Shown here: positions 32,766-41,540 of the stretch, piece after piece
How positions within the stretch are numbered: the first letter of the stretch is position 1
Layout: each line of letters starts with the position of its first letter
DNA from: Hanstruepera marina
GTDB taxonomy: Bacteria > Bacteroidota > Bacteroidia > Flavobacteriales > Flavobacteriaceae
Length of the DNA: 64,000 nt
NCBI RefSeq assembly: GCF_019880635.1
Contig: NZ_JAINVX010000001.1
Location: 1,468,001 to 1,532,000, forward strand
Direction: 5' to 3'
Translations under genes and position numbers: made by a program
The notes under the pieces: generated by a model
Seen by the model: the letters and a program-made list of their open reading frames with translations, nothing else
Told to the model about the DNA's origin: nothing
Database searches by the model: none

Positions 32766-34502
32766 TTACGATTTCACAATTCTCTGAATTTGTGTTTTAC
32801 CATCTTCTTCAAGATGTATAAAATATATTCCAGAAGTTAAACTCTTTAAATCTATTTGTTTTGATGTGTTTAGGTCTTGTTGAGTAATAACAGCTTTCCC
32901 ACTAATGTCATATACTGAATAAGCTATACTTGAATTGTTATTTGGTGTACTAACAGTAACATAATTGCTCGTTGGGTTCGGATAGATTGAAATGCTTAAG
33001 TCTGTATACTCGTCAGCGGTAAGCGTTGACCCTTCAATAATTTCGATAGATGTGTTAATGGCTGGATTGAGAATTTCGTCTTCCTCACCAGACGGCCAAA
33101 GCACTTTTATTTTTGTGATGCTTGTTGCCGAACCTAGCCCGAAATGGGTTAGTAAAGAGTTCATGGTACCATAACTTTCACCAGAGCGAACCTCACGAAT
33201 TTGTTTTCCCCAAGACCCGTATAATTCAATACGTGCTCCAATGCCATTAATATTACTGGTGTTGCCACGCAACCTGATTTCACTCCAGTTATTGGAATTC
33301 CCATCATTAAAATACAATACATCAGGATAATTACTTGGGCCGTTGTAGCCGTTGGCAAAGCCAGCAACAACATCCATAAAACCGTCGTTGTTTAAATCGC
33401 CAACAGCTGCACTTTGTATACGCGACGGTCCAGTTGGTAACGTGAATGGCGATGGCATTTCGGTAAAGGTTTTATTGCCATTATTTTTGAACATGTGGTG
33501 AGAACCACTGCGTGCTGTAACAAACAAGTCGATAAAGGTATCGTTATCAAAATCTTCCATGATAATTTGGATACCGCCACTTCCCATGCCACTTAAAATA
33601 GATGAGATACCAGAACTGGCTGTAATATCTGAAAAGGTTCCATTACCGTTATTTTCATAAATCACACTATTTATATCGTGATTTATTACAATACAGTCTA
33701 AATCGCCATCGTTATCAATGTCTTCAAAATTAGCAGACCACGACTGGCCGTAAGGTACTAGTCCAGCTGCAACAGCAACATCGGTATAGTTACCATTACC
33801 ATCGTTTTGGAATAACAAGTTTATGCGTCTACCATCGTTAGCATTAGTTACGCCCAAACGGCATTTTGAGATGTAAAGATCTTGGTCACCATCATTATCA
33901 TAATCGGTCCAAATACTTCCATAATTTCCCGAGTTATCTGAAGGGACTGTTGAAACTGCATTTATTAATCCTGCATTATCAATTGTGTAATTTCCAGAGC
34001 CATCATTATTATAGGCCAAAGAAGTACCATTATCATGACAGGCAAAAATATCTATGGTACCATTATTGTCCATGTCAGCAAAATTAACATTCTGAAGAAA
34101 AATAGTTCCGTTTAGTGTTGTACTGGAATAGGTGGCACCATTACTACTGGCTTTTAGTACTCGAACACCATTGTTGTAACCACCTATTACGACATCGTTA
34201 AAACCATTTTTGTCAACATCTGCTATAGCAAGCCCCCAATGTGAGCTACCTGTACTCCCATAATTGTACTGGGTGAAATTTCCACCACCAGCAGTTTGAT
34301 ATTCAATTTGTAGGCTAGAAGCATCGTGTAATCTCACAATGTCATCTAAACCATCTCCATTCATGTCGCTAACACCAATGGCAACACCACTTGTTAGTGA
34401 GGAATTAACTAACAAACTATTTGAGTTTGTGAAGGTTACTTGTGAAAAAGCTATTACGGGCAATACCATAATTGCAGTTAAGAGTAGTTTTTTAAGATTC
34501 AT
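32766..34502 (-). CDS. Secreted VCBS/FG-GAP repeat protein with ASPIC domain and type IX secretion tail
   Basis: A 578-residue exported protein (signal peptide about 1-20). Seven calcium-type loops of the DxNxDGxxD form recur (for example DMNGDGLDD, DIDNDGDLD, DLNNDGFMD) about every 50 residues, building a beta-propeller. Residues about 400-490 form an ASPIC/UnbV (CRTAC1) domain with IKVLWPSG. The C-terminal 75 residues are a type A type IX secretion signal: SIYPNPTSNYVTV, YDISGKAV and LTSGIYFIHL. It should be exported through the gliding-associated type IX system and attached to the surface or released. The ligand is unknown. Confidence 0.92.
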   Translation of the reverse strand: MNLKKLLLTAIMVLPVIAFSQVTFTNSNSLLVNSSLTSGVAIGVSDMNGDGLDDIVRLHDASSLQIEYQTAGGGNFTQYNYGSTGSSHWGLAIADVDKNGFNDVVIGGYNNGVRVLKASSNGATYSSTTLNGTIFLQNVNFADMDNNGTIDIFACHDNGTSLAYNNDGSGNYTIDNAGLINAVSTVPSDNSGNYGSIWTDYDNDGDQDLYISKCRLGVTNANDGRRINLLFQNDGNGNYTDVAVAAGLVPYGQSWSANFEDIDNDGDLDCIVINHDINSVIYENNGNGTFSDITASSGISSILSGMGSGGIQIIMEDFDNDTFIDLFVTARSGSHHMFKNNGNKTFTEMPSPFTLPTGPSRIQSAAVGDLNNDGFMDVVAGFANGYNGPSNYPDVLYFNDGNSNNWSEIRLRGNTSNINGIGARIELYGSWGKQIREVRSGESYGTMNSLLTHFGLGSATSITKIKVLWPSGEEDEILNPAINTSIEIIEGSTLTADEYTDLSISIYPNPTSNYVTVSTPNNNSSIAYSVYDISGKAVITQQDLNTSKQIDLKSLTSGIYFIHLEEDGKTQIQRIVKS

Positions 34503-34582
34503 TGGTTTGTATGTTTAAGAGTTTAAATATAAAACTTTTAGAACTAGCAGGTTACCAAAATTTAAAAAATCGATAAAGCGTA

Positions 34583-35887
34583 TTAGTCAAGAGCAGCCTT
34601 ATAAACCTTTAAACAACGTTCTCTAGCTTCTTTATGATCTACAATGGGGTGAGGATAGGTGAGTTCCTGATATTCAGGCACCCATTTTTTGATGTATTGA
34701 TGATTCTTGTCAAATTTTTGTATTTGAGTAGTCGGGTTAAAGATTCTAAAGTAGGGAGCGGCATCCACACCACAACCTGCAACCCATTGCCAGTTTCCTA
34801 TATTGCTTGCCATTTCATAATCGTGTAATTTTTCAGCAAAATAGGCTTCGCCCCAGCGCCAATCGATTAATAAGTGTTTACACAAAAAAGACCCTACCAA
34901 CATTCTCACTCGATTATGCATAAAACCTGTATGGTTAAGTTCGCGCATACCTGCATCAACTAAAGGGTAACCCGTTTTTCCTTCGCACCAGGCCTTAAAC
35001 TCTGTTTCGTTGTTACGCCATTCTATTCTATCGTATTTGGGTTTGAAGCTTTCAGTTACCGTACGTGGATAATGCCAAAGAATTTGCATAAAAAATTCAC
35101 GCCAAATAAGTTCTTGCCAGAATATTTCGTTTTGTTCGGCAATGGCTTTTTTTACCATTTTACGGATACTGACTGTACCGAAACGTAAATGAGGCCCAAG
35201 TCTGGATGTTGCTTTTTTTGATGGAAAGTTGCGCTTGTTTTCATATTCTTGAATCAAGGTAGGTGTGACATCATAATCTGCTATCTCTTGATTTGATTTT
35301 TTAAAACCTATATCTGATAATGTTAGGTTAGGTAACCTGGAATGCTTTACTAAATTGTCTAAATAAGTATTGGTGTAAAATATTTCTAAATCATCAGCAT
35401 TAAAAGTGGATTTCCAGGTTTTCATATATGGTGTATATACCATGTAAGGATTACCATTGGTTTTGACTATTTCATTTTTTTCAAAAATGACTTGATCTTT
35501 GTAGGTCTTGAATTCTATATTTTGTGAAGCTAAAAAGTTTGCTATGTCTTGGTCTCGTTTAATAGCATACGGTTCGTAATCATGATTGGTGTAAACGGTT
35601 TCAACTTCATATTCTTTTACTAAATCTTTAAATATGTCAATAGGTTTTCCTTTTAAAATGGCAATGCTACTATTCTGTTCTATCTTGAGTATAGTACGCA
35701 AGTCTTGAAGCTTTTCATAAATAAATGTTACACGCGCATCATCTTCAGGGAGGTTTTGCAAGATTTCAGTATCGAAAATAAAAATGGGAAGTACAGGATT
35801 ATTACCTTTCAGAGCTTGGTAAAATCCATGGTTGTCGTCTAATCTAAGGTCTCTTCTAAACCAAAAAACAGTTAAGGGTTCGTTCAT
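34583..35887 (-). CDS. phrB: Deoxyribodipyrimidine photolyase, class I
   Basis: A 434-residue FAD photolyase. The N-terminal antenna domain opens with FWFRRDLRLDDN, and the C-terminal FAD domain has WRWGEAYFAEKLHDYEMASN and GNWQWVAGCGVDAAPYFRIFNP (in parts), which match CPD photolyases and carry the Trp-rich electron path. It repairs UV-induced cyclobutane dimers using blue light. It is the last gene of a ten-gene operon and follows the SRPBCC gene by two bases. Confidence 0.93.
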   Translation of the reverse strand: MNEPLTVFWFRRDLRLDDNHGFYQALKGNNPVLPIFIFDTEILQNLPEDDARVTFIYEKLQDLRTILKIEQNSSIAILKGKPIDIFKDLVKEYEVETVYTNHDYEPYAIKRDQDIANFLASQNIEFKTYKDQVIFEKNEIVKTNGNPYMVYTPYMKTWKSTFNADDLEIFYTNTYLDNLVKHSRLPNLTLSDIGFKKSNQEIADYDVTPTLIQEYENKRNFPSKKATSRLGPHLRFGTVSIRKMVKKAIAEQNEIFWQELIWREFFMQILWHYPRTVTESFKPKYDRIEWRNNETEFKAWCEGKTGYPLVDAGMRELNHTGFMHNRVRMLVGSFLCKHLLIDWRWGEAYFAEKLHDYEMASNIGNWQWVAGCGVDAAPYFRIFNPTTQIQKFDKNHQYIKKWVPEYQELTYPHPIVDHKEARERCLKVYKAALD

Positions 35888-35889
35888 GT

Positions 35890-36351
35890 TTATAGGGTTC
35901 CAAATAGTTCGATGAGCTTATTTTTACGGTACTCAAAAATCTCTTCCAATTTTGGTTTTACTAAAATAGGTTGTACCAATTGCCCTAAAAAACCTAAAGG
36001 AAGCTTATAATCTATTATATCTTCCATTTCCACACCGCCTTCAATTTCTTTTATAAAATGTTTGTGGTGCCATAGTGCATAGGGTCCAAACCGTTGCTCA
36101 TCAACAAAATAATGTTTGTCGATTACATGTGTGATTTCTGTTACCCATTTTGTTTTTATCCCGAGAACTGGTGTTACGATATATTGAATAATTTGACCTG
36201 CATACATGGGTCTGTCTGCTCCTGATAGGATGTTGAAACCCATATAATCTGGTGTGATGACTTTTAAGTTTTTTGGGTTTGATAGAAAGCTCCAAGCTTG
36301 CTCAACAGAAATTGGAAGGTTCTGTTTTTTGTGTAAAGTATAAATCTTCAT
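35890..36351 (-). CDS. SRPBCC family protein
   Basis: A 153-residue helix-grip protein of the polyketide-cyclase/SRPBCC type: LPISVEQAWSFLSNPKNLKVITPDYMG (in parts), then GIKTKWVTEITHV, a DEQRFGPYALWHHKHF stretch and a C-terminal amphipathic helix. Such proteins bind hydrophobic ligands; close relatives are often encoded beside photolyases and carotenoid genes in Bacteroidota. The ligand is unknown. It overlaps tspO by one base and precedes photolyase by two. Confidence 0.86.
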   Translation of the reverse strand: MKIYTLHKKQNLPISVEQAWSFLSNPKNLKVITPDYMGFNILSGADRPMYAGQIIQYIVTPVLGIKTKWVTEITHVIDKHYFVDEQRFGPYALWHHKHFIKEIEGGVEMEDIIDYKLPLGFLGQLVQPILVKPKLEEIFEYRKNKLIELFGTL

Positions 36352-36815
36352 TAGTTATTGTAATAGATGTAAGCATTTAATGACGTGGCTATGAGCAACC
36401 AAACTATGTAGGGTAATAATAGATAGGAGTAGGTTTTAATGTCATCCATTCTAAACTTAAAAAAGAAATACAATATGAGTACAGTTAATAGTGATATGTT
36501 GAGTAAACCCAGTCCAACCAAATGCTGATTGAAAAACAGATAGTTCCAAACCACATTTAGAAAAACCTGAACCGAAAATAGAATTCTTAAAAATTTAGAA
36601 TCTTGCTCTTTAAAGAGTTTTGCTAAATACACTGAAAAACAGATCATGATGGTTGTCCAAGCCACTCCAAACACCCATCCTGGAGGTGTCCATGGTGCTT
36701 GATTTAAATTGGTATACCATTCTGATTGTGGACCATTATTCATCAACCAACTACCAAGTGCTAAACCACCAAAGTTAATTAATAGAAATAGGACTAATCG
36801 TTTAATAAAACTCAT
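36351..36815 (-). CDS. tspO: Tryptophan-rich sensory protein TspO/MBR family
   Basis: A 154-residue protein with five membrane helices and the aromatic-rich TspO signature: GSWLMNNGPQSEWYTNLNQAPWTPPGWVFGVAWT (quoted in parts: APWTPPGWVFGVAWT) and LNVVWNYLFFNQH. TspO proteins bind porphyrins and act in light- and oxygen-dependent regulation and oxidative-stress handling in other bacteria. The location in a photolyase operon fits a role in photo-oxidative stress. Its start codon overlaps the stop of the small upstream gene (ATGA). Confidence 0.93.
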   Translation of the reverse strand: MSFIKRLVLFLLINFGGLALGSWLMNNGPQSEWYTNLNQAPWTPPGWVFGVAWTTIMICFSVYLAKLFKEQDSKFLRILFSVQVFLNVVWNYLFFNQHLVGLGLLNISLLTVLILYFFFKFRMDDIKTYSYLLLPYIVWLLIATSLNAYIYYNN

Positions 36816-36988
36816 TTTGTTTTGTTTTGCAATGCCTCAATTTTATCGGAAATGGATTGTGCTTCGGCATATGCATTATCACTTGCTTTTCTATCGGTAA
36901 CAGACAGTTTGTGCCAATCTTTCATTGCTTTGGCATATTTTTTCTGTAAAACTTTAAGTTCTGATTGTTTTTTGAATAATCCAAACAT
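36812..36988 (-). CDS. Small Lacal_2735-type protein
   Basis: A 58-residue protein starting MFGLFKKQSELKVLQKKY, with a central SVTDRKASDNAYAEAQ stretch and a helical C-terminus. The pattern is that of a small coiled-coil family known mainly from Flavobacteriia and named after Lacal_2735. Function unknown; the MFGLFKK start is amphipathic and may touch the membrane. It overlaps tspO by four bases and follows the glutathione peroxidase gene by three, so it is firmly inside the operon. It is too short for most gene-finding length cut-offs. Confidence 0.85.
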   Translation of the reverse strand: MFGLFKKQSELKVLQKKYAKAMKDWHKLSVTDRKASDNAYAEAQSISDKIEALQNKTK

Positions 36989-36991
36989 ATT

Positions 36992-37537
36992 TTATTGATT
37001 TAAATGCTTCGTTATTTTAGCACTTGTTGGGTTAGTCATGGAAAAATAATAATCTACTAGTTCGCCATTTTCATTTACAAGATATTTTTGAAAATTCCAT
37101 TTTACACTTGAACTCGAATTACCATTTAATGATTTGTCTGTCAACCACTTGTATAAGGGATGTTGATTGTTGCCTTTAACATCAACTTTTTCGGTCATTA
37201 AAAAGCTAACGCCATAATTTTTTTCGCAAAAGGTTTGAATTTCATCGGCCGTACCTGGTTCCTGACCGCCAAATTGGTTACAGGGCACGCCAATAATCAT
37301 GAGCTTGTCTTGGTAATCATCATATAATTTTTGTAAATCGGCATATTGTCCTGTGAAGCCACATTTGGATGCAACGTTTACGAACAATATATTTTTGCCT
37401 TTATAATCAGAAAGGTCAATAGGATTCCCTTCCAAACTATTTATTTGGATATCATAGATAGATTTAGTGGGTGAGTTTTGAGCTGTTGATTTATTAAGAA
37501 AGTTTAGCATAAGGCATATTAGGATTAGTTTTTTCAT
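36992..37537 (-). CDS. Glutathione peroxidase family protein (exported)
   Basis: A 181-residue thioredoxin-fold peroxidase with an N-terminal signal peptide (about 1-19), so it probably works in the periplasm. The catalytic tetrad is present: Cys59 in NVASKCGFTGQY (Cys instead of selenocysteine), Gln in CNQFGGQEPGT, and Trp and Asn in VKWNFQKYLV. Bacterial Cys-type enzymes usually use thioredoxin rather than glutathione. It would detoxify lipid or organic peroxides made by photo-oxidation. It lies in the middle of the photolyase operon. Confidence 0.92.
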   Translation of the reverse strand: MKKLILICLMLNFLNKSTAQNSPTKSIYDIQINSLEGNPIDLSDYKGKNILFVNVASKCGFTGQYADLQKLYDDYQDKLMIIGVPCNQFGGQEPGTADEIQTFCEKNYGVSFLMTEKVDVKGNNQHPLYKWLTDKSLNGNSSSSVKWNFQKYLVNENGELVDYYFSMTNPTSAKITKHLNQ

Positions 37538-37540
37538 GTT

Positions 37541-38224
37541 TTATATTTTAAAGGACACTATACCGCAATCCATTTCGAATATTTGGCCAGAGAGGGAAGC
37601 AGATTTGTCTGATAATAAAAAGGCTGCCATATCTGCAACCTCTTCTGGTTTTAGAAATTTTTTTAGAGGGTGTCTTTCGGTTATATTTTCAATCATTTTG
37701 TCATTTCGCAATAATTTTGATGCCAGTTGGGTGTCGGTAACTGTAGGCGCAATAGCATTTACACGTATAGTAGGCGCCAATTCTGCGCCCAGTGATTTTG
37801 TTAAACCTTCTACCCCTGCTTTTGCTGCAGCTACGCTGGCGTGAAAAGGCATTCCTAATTTAACTGCAACAGTGCTAAAAAGTACAATTGCTGGGTTAGT
37901 ACCTGTTTTTAATTGAGGTAAATATTTCTGAATTGCTCTTACCGCACCAATTACGTTAATCTCATAATCATCTCTAAACTCATCGAGTTTTAATCTGGAC
38001 ACTGGCTTTAAGTTAATGCTTCCTGGGCAGTAAACCAAGCCATCACATTTTTCAATTTCAGGTAAATCATCCTTTAGAACATCTATACTGTAATGTATAA
38101 GATTATCGTGGGTTAGATTTGGTGCACTACGACTTATGTTTATGACTTTGTTATGTTTCAGCAATACGTTAAGAAGTGATAGCCCAATTCCCAGGCTACC
38201 ACCAATAATAATATATGTTTTCAT
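37541..38224 (-). CDS. Short-chain dehydrogenase/reductase-like protein with altered active site
   Basis: A 227-residue Rossmann protein with the nucleotide loop GGSLGIG at 8-14, an NAD-binding SDR core, and INVIGAV in the place of NNAG-type motifs. The usual catalytic YxxxK is replaced by VAAAK in HASVAAAKAGVEGLTKS, so the Tyr is missing although the Lys remains. This matches a recognised variant subgroup and suggests a different chemistry or a binding role. It lies three bases upstream of glutathione peroxidase and is co-transcribed with the photolyase genes. Confidence 0.86.
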   Translation of the reverse strand: MKTYIIIGGSLGIGLSLLNVLLKHNKVINISRSAPNLTHDNLIHYSIDVLKDDLPEIEKCDGLVYCPGSINLKPVSRLKLDEFRDDYEINVIGAVRAIQKYLPQLKTGTNPAIVLFSTVAVKLGMPFHASVAAAKAGVEGLTKSLGAELAPTIRVNAIAPTVTDTQLASKLLRNDKMIENITERHPLKKFLKPEEVADMAAFLLSDKSASLSGQIFEMDCGIVSFKI

Positions 38225-38232
38225 ATTATTTA

Positions 38233-38457
38233 TTAAGCCATTAGTGGTTTTCCTTTGAGGCGTTTTTCAACTTTTCGTTTTATTACGGTAAGTCGTTTCA
38301 TGATATCCATAAGACGCTCATCTTTTTTTTGCTTGTAAATTTGATTTAAATCTAAAATCAATTGTTTTGCCTCTCTAGAAATTTTTATTCTGTCGCTAGT
38401 TGATAACGATTTCATCTTTCTTTGCTCGAATTCAAGTGCTCTGTTTATTAGTTCCAT
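38233..38457 (-). CDS. Small hypothetical protein in photolyase operon
   Basis: A 74-residue, strongly basic, helical protein (MELINRALEFEQRKMKSL... with many Lys and Arg) without signal peptide or known motif. Its neighbours three bases upstream (folE) and eight bases downstream (SDR) leave no room for another promoter, so it is a real operon member. The charge pattern could suit binding to nucleic acid or to another protein, but nothing proves it. Confidence 0.75.
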   Translation of the reverse strand: MELINRALEFEQRKMKSLSTSDRIKISREAKQLILDLNQIYKQKKDERLMDIMKRLTVIKRKVEKRLKGKPLMA

Positions 38458-38460
38458 AGC

Positions 38461-39159
38461 TTAATGATTTATGTAGTTATGTAATTCTGTGATTTTTTGT
38501 GGATCGTTAAAAGCACCACCATAATAGGTTGTAACTGTTGCCGATGTATCATCTTTTATGCCTCTAGAAGACACACAAAGGTGTTTGGCATCAATAATAA
38601 CAGCTATATCTTGGGTTTGAAGAACAGCCTTTAGTTCGTTGGCAATTTGATTTGTTAGTCGTTCTTGAACCTGTGGACGTTTGGCGTAGTACTGAACAAT
38701 TCTATTAAGTTTTGATAGCCCTATAACTTTACCTGATGAGATATAAGCCACATGGGCTTTACCAATAATAGGCACGAAATGGTGCTCACAGTTGGAGTAG
38801 AAGGTAATATTTTTCTCAACAAGCATTTGATTGTATTGATATTTGTTGTCGAATAAGGCGATTTTGGGTTTATTAGCTGGGTTTAACCCAGAAAATATTT
38901 CTTCTATATACATTTTCGCTACACGATCAGGAGTGCCTTTAAGGGAGTCGTCTGTCAAATCTAATCCCATAACGTCCATAATTTCTTCAAATAAGATAGC
39001 TATGCGTTTTTTCTTTTCAGCATCACTAATTTTAAAAGCATCCTTTTTCAACGGCGTATCGAGTCCTGAATATAAGTGGTCGTCGCCAATTTCAGATGCG
39101 CTTAAGCCATTTAATTTGTAACTGTTTGTTTGCTGTTTTTCAAATGTTTTAATTTTCAT
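38461..39159 (-). CDS. folE: GTP cyclohydrolase I
   Basis: A 232-residue enzyme that converts GTP to 7,8-dihydroneopterin triphosphate, the first step to folate and other pterins. The zinc-site motifs are SNCEHHFVP and HLCVSSRG, and GTPDRVAKMYIEE and RPQVQERLTNQIA complete the family pattern. The first 40 residues are an extension. I use the ATG giving MKIKTFEK; a TTG nine codons upstream is possible. Its place in a photolyase operon suggests a dedicated supply of pterin or methenyl-tetrahydrofolate antenna cofactor (inference). Confidence 0.94.
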   Translation of the reverse strand: MKIKTFEKQQTNSYKLNGLSASEIGDDHLYSGLDTPLKKDAFKISDAEKKKRIAILFEEIMDVMGLDLTDDSLKGTPDRVAKMYIEEIFSGLNPANKPKIALFDNKYQYNQMLVEKNITFYSNCEHHFVPIIGKAHVAYISSGKVIGLSKLNRIVQYYAKRPQVQERLTNQIANELKAVLQTQDIAVIIDAKHLCVSSRGIKDDTSATVTTYYGGAFNDPQKITELHNYINH

Positions 39160-39205
39160 AGCTCTTTTTTTTACTGCTGTACTCAATTATTGAGTCAAAG
39201 CAAGA

Positions 39206-39481
39206 TTATCGTTTTGATATTTTGTTTTGTGTTATTTGTTTTTGTCTGGAGCACTTAAATCGTCCATTTATAAAGTTTCGTAATTTTTCATGCTTTGTTT
39301 CCCGTCCTTGTACCCGTTTTCTCCAAAGCTTAAAACTATTTGCTTTGAGTTCTTTCCTCATGAGGGCAATAACATCTTTTTCTTTCAATCCAAACTGAAA
39401 TTGTATAGCTTCAAACGTGGTTCTGTCTTCCCAAGCCATTTCTATTACTCTATCTATTTCGTTAGACTTTAAGTGAATCAT
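39206..39481 (-). CDS. TIGR03643 family protein
   Basis: A 91-residue protein matching the TIGR03643 family: IDRVIEMAWEDRTTFEAIQFQFGL followed by MRKELKANSFKLWRKRVQGR (in parts). The helix-turn-helix-like spacing hints at DNA binding. In many Bacteroidota and cyanobacteria it lies next to cryptochrome genes, as here. The function is unknown. It overlaps the upstream gene by four bases (ATGA). Confidence 0.85.
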   Translation of the reverse strand: MIHLKSNEIDRVIEMAWEDRTTFEAIQFQFGLKEKDVIALMRKELKANSFKLWRKRVQGRETKHEKLRNFINGRFKCSRQKQITQNKISKR

Positions 39482-39906
39482 ATTGGATAGAGATTATGTT
39501 GAACATCATATGCCACTTTTAAATCCAGTAGCTTCGAAAAAAAATGTTTATTCTCCTTAAATGTTTTATTATTTTTAAAATGAATGAATTTACCTTGTGC
39601 ATGGATACTCATACCATTAGTACGATATATAACTAACTGATAGAAAGGAATGATCCAAGAGAAATTTTGAAGCCCTTTGTTAATATATACTATAATTCCA
39701 CCACGTCTTAATTCAATATTGGCATAATTTACATCAGTTACTTTATTCATTAGCACACGAAGGTTTGGGCTGACCTCTGAAACAATCATTCGTTTTGAGC
39801 CGATACCTTTTAATTTAATAGCTTCAAAAAAACTGTATGGCTTGCCTACTAAATCGGCAATTATTTGTTTGTGATTTTTTTCTGTATATGTGCTGTTGAG
39901 AATCAA
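39478..39906 (-). CDS. Hypothetical protein, first gene of the photolyase operon
   Basis: A 142-residue protein with no recognisable domain. It has no signal peptide and is mixed alpha/beta (LRRGGIIVYINKGLQNFSWIIPFYQLVIY in parts as IIVYINKGLQNFSWIIP). The start is TTG, about 20 bases after a perfect minus-7 box, and no ATG is available. It leads ten genes that end with photolyase. The linkage to TIGR03643 by an ATGA overlap makes the gene real even though its function is not known. Confidence 0.75.
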   Translation of the reverse strand: MILNSTYTEKNHKQIIADLVGKPYSFFEAIKLKGIGSKRMIVSEVSPNLRVLMNKVTDVNYANIELRRGGIIVYINKGLQNFSWIIPFYQLVIYRTNGMSIHAQGKFIHFKNNKTFKENKHFFSKLLDLKVAYDVQHNLYPI

Positions 39907-39925
39907 TATATATAAATTTGATACT

Positions 39926-39974
39926 CAAATCTACAAAATGTTTAATAAATAATAAAAAAAGTTAAACAAAAATT
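39926..39974 (-). promoter_or_regulatory. Promoter and shared operator of the folE-tspO-photolyase operon
   Basis: On the minus strand the minus-7 box is TAGATTTG (complement of 39926-39933). Directly upstream is a dyad, written on the plus strand as TGTTTAAT-N14-GTTAAACA, inside TACAAAATGTTTAA and GTTAAACAAAA. The same words, at identical spacing, lie at 46381-46429. The strong match between the two upstream regions argues for one regulator. Confidence 0.7.
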
Positions 39975-40007
39975 AACAAAAGAATATGATTTAAGATATA
40001 TTCTTGA

Positions 40008-41540
40008 TTAAAAGTCATTTGGTGTGGCTATAATTTGTTTCGCTCGCTGTTTTATAGCTTTTAAGTCGTCCTCTTTGATGTTGTCTAAAACATGATACAT
40101 CATCCGCATACGACTGTTATTTTTAAGATGATTTCGTTTTTCATCTAGAAAATGCCAGTATAGACTATTGAACGGGCAGGCTTTGTCGTCAGCCTTATTT
40201 TTATAGTTGTAATAACAAGCCTGACAATAATTACTCATTTTTTGAATGTATGAACCAGAAGACACGTACGGTTTTGTTGCTACTTTTCCACCATCAGCAA
40301 ACTGACTCATACCTCTAGTATTGGGTAGTTGCACCCATTGTATGGCATCTAGATAAATACCCAAGTACCAGTTGTCTACATCGTCTGGATTTGTTTGTGT
40401 TAAAAGCGCATAATTACCGGTAACCATTAATCGTTGAATATGATGGGCATATGCATTATCTAGACTGTTTTGAATAGCGTGTTTCATGCAATTCATTTTG
40501 GTATTTGCAGTCCAATAGAAATCTGGTAGGGGATTGCTATTTTCTAAATAGTTTTCTTTTGAAAGTTTAGGCATGCGCATCCAATACATTCCTCTCATAT
40601 ATTCACGCCAACCTATAATTTGTCTAATAAATCCTTCAACTTGAGAAATATCTATTTCTGTGGTATGCTTGCTGTAATAATTAAGTATGGTAGTTGTTAC
40701 ATTTTTAGCAGAAATAAGTTTTAAGTTTAATGCAAAAGATAATCTAGAATGAAATAAATTTGATTCCGTTGTGTACATAGCATCTTGATAATCTCCAAAG
40801 TATTTCAATAAATTTTCACAAAAATATTTTAGTTGATTCAGTGCTTGTTCACGTGTTATGGGATATTCAAACAATGTATTATTACATTGGCCAATAGTTT
40901 TTATATTGGCTTTTTTTATATCAGCAATTACATTTTCAACATTGTTTGTAAAAGCAACGTAATGAGGAATCTTTGGATCTCCTTTCCATTTTTTTTGATT
41001 GGATTTGTCATAGTTCCATTTACCGCCTTCAGGTTCATTATTGTTAACTAAAATGTTATGCTTTTTTCGCATATCACGGTAAAAATATTCCATAATATAT
41101 TGCTTTTTACCTTTAAAGAATTTCTTTAAATCAAATCGATTTGTGTAAAAATGTTCACTGTCATAGACTTGAGATTTTATGGAAATAGTTTTGGAGAAAT
41201 CTTTTAGTTGTTTATCTAATCTATACTCATCGGGTTCAATATATTCAAATGTTGTAATTTGGTATTGCTCAATTAATTTTTCAAGATTTTTATGAAGTTT
41301 TTGGGTATTGGTTTTATCTGTTATTTTAAAATATGTAATGTTATGGCCTTTTTTGTCTAGTTGTTTGGCAAATGTTCGCATAGCTGCAAAAAAACCAATA
41401 ACTTTTTGAATATGATGTACAACATAATCTGTTTCTTGGCGCATTTCAAACATACAGTATAAGACGTCCTTATTTTGTTTTTTAAACCATGAATGTTTGA
41501 TGTTTAATTGATCTCCTAAAATTAATCGTAATGTTGTCAT
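40008..41540 (-). CDS. FeS bacterial cryptochrome / (6-4) photolyase (PhrB-like)
   Basis: A 510-residue cryptochrome-related protein of the prokaryotic FeS-BCP group. It opens with TLRLILGDQLNIKHSWF and has the [4Fe-4S] cysteines in MNCMKHA, in NYCQAC and in DKACPF, within the C-terminal 150 residues. This group repairs (6-4) photoproducts and uses FAD plus 6,7-dimethyl-8-ribityllumazine as antenna (known from Agrobacterium PhrB and Rhodobacter CryB). I choose the ATG that overlaps the upstream stop as ATGA; an in-frame ATG eight codons earlier also exists. It is the last gene of the second light operon. Confidence 0.9.
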   Translation of the reverse strand: MTTLRLILGDQLNIKHSWFKKQNKDVLYCMFEMRQETDYVVHHIQKVIGFFAAMRTFAKQLDKKGHNITYFKITDKTNTQKLHKNLEKLIEQYQITTFEYIEPDEYRLDKQLKDFSKTISIKSQVYDSEHFYTNRFDLKKFFKGKKQYIMEYFYRDMRKKHNILVNNNEPEGGKWNYDKSNQKKWKGDPKIPHYVAFTNNVENVIADIKKANIKTIGQCNNTLFEYPITREQALNQLKYFCENLLKYFGDYQDAMYTTESNLFHSRLSFALNLKLISAKNVTTTILNYYSKHTTEIDISQVEGFIRQIIGWREYMRGMYWMRMPKLSKENYLENSNPLPDFYWTANTKMNCMKHAIQNSLDNAYAHHIQRLMVTGNYALLTQTNPDDVDNWYLGIYLDAIQWVQLPNTRGMSQFADGGKVATKPYVSSGSYIQKMSNYCQACYYNYKNKADDKACPFNSLYWHFLDEKRNHLKNNSRMRMMYHVLDNIKEDDLKAIKQRAKQIIATPNDF

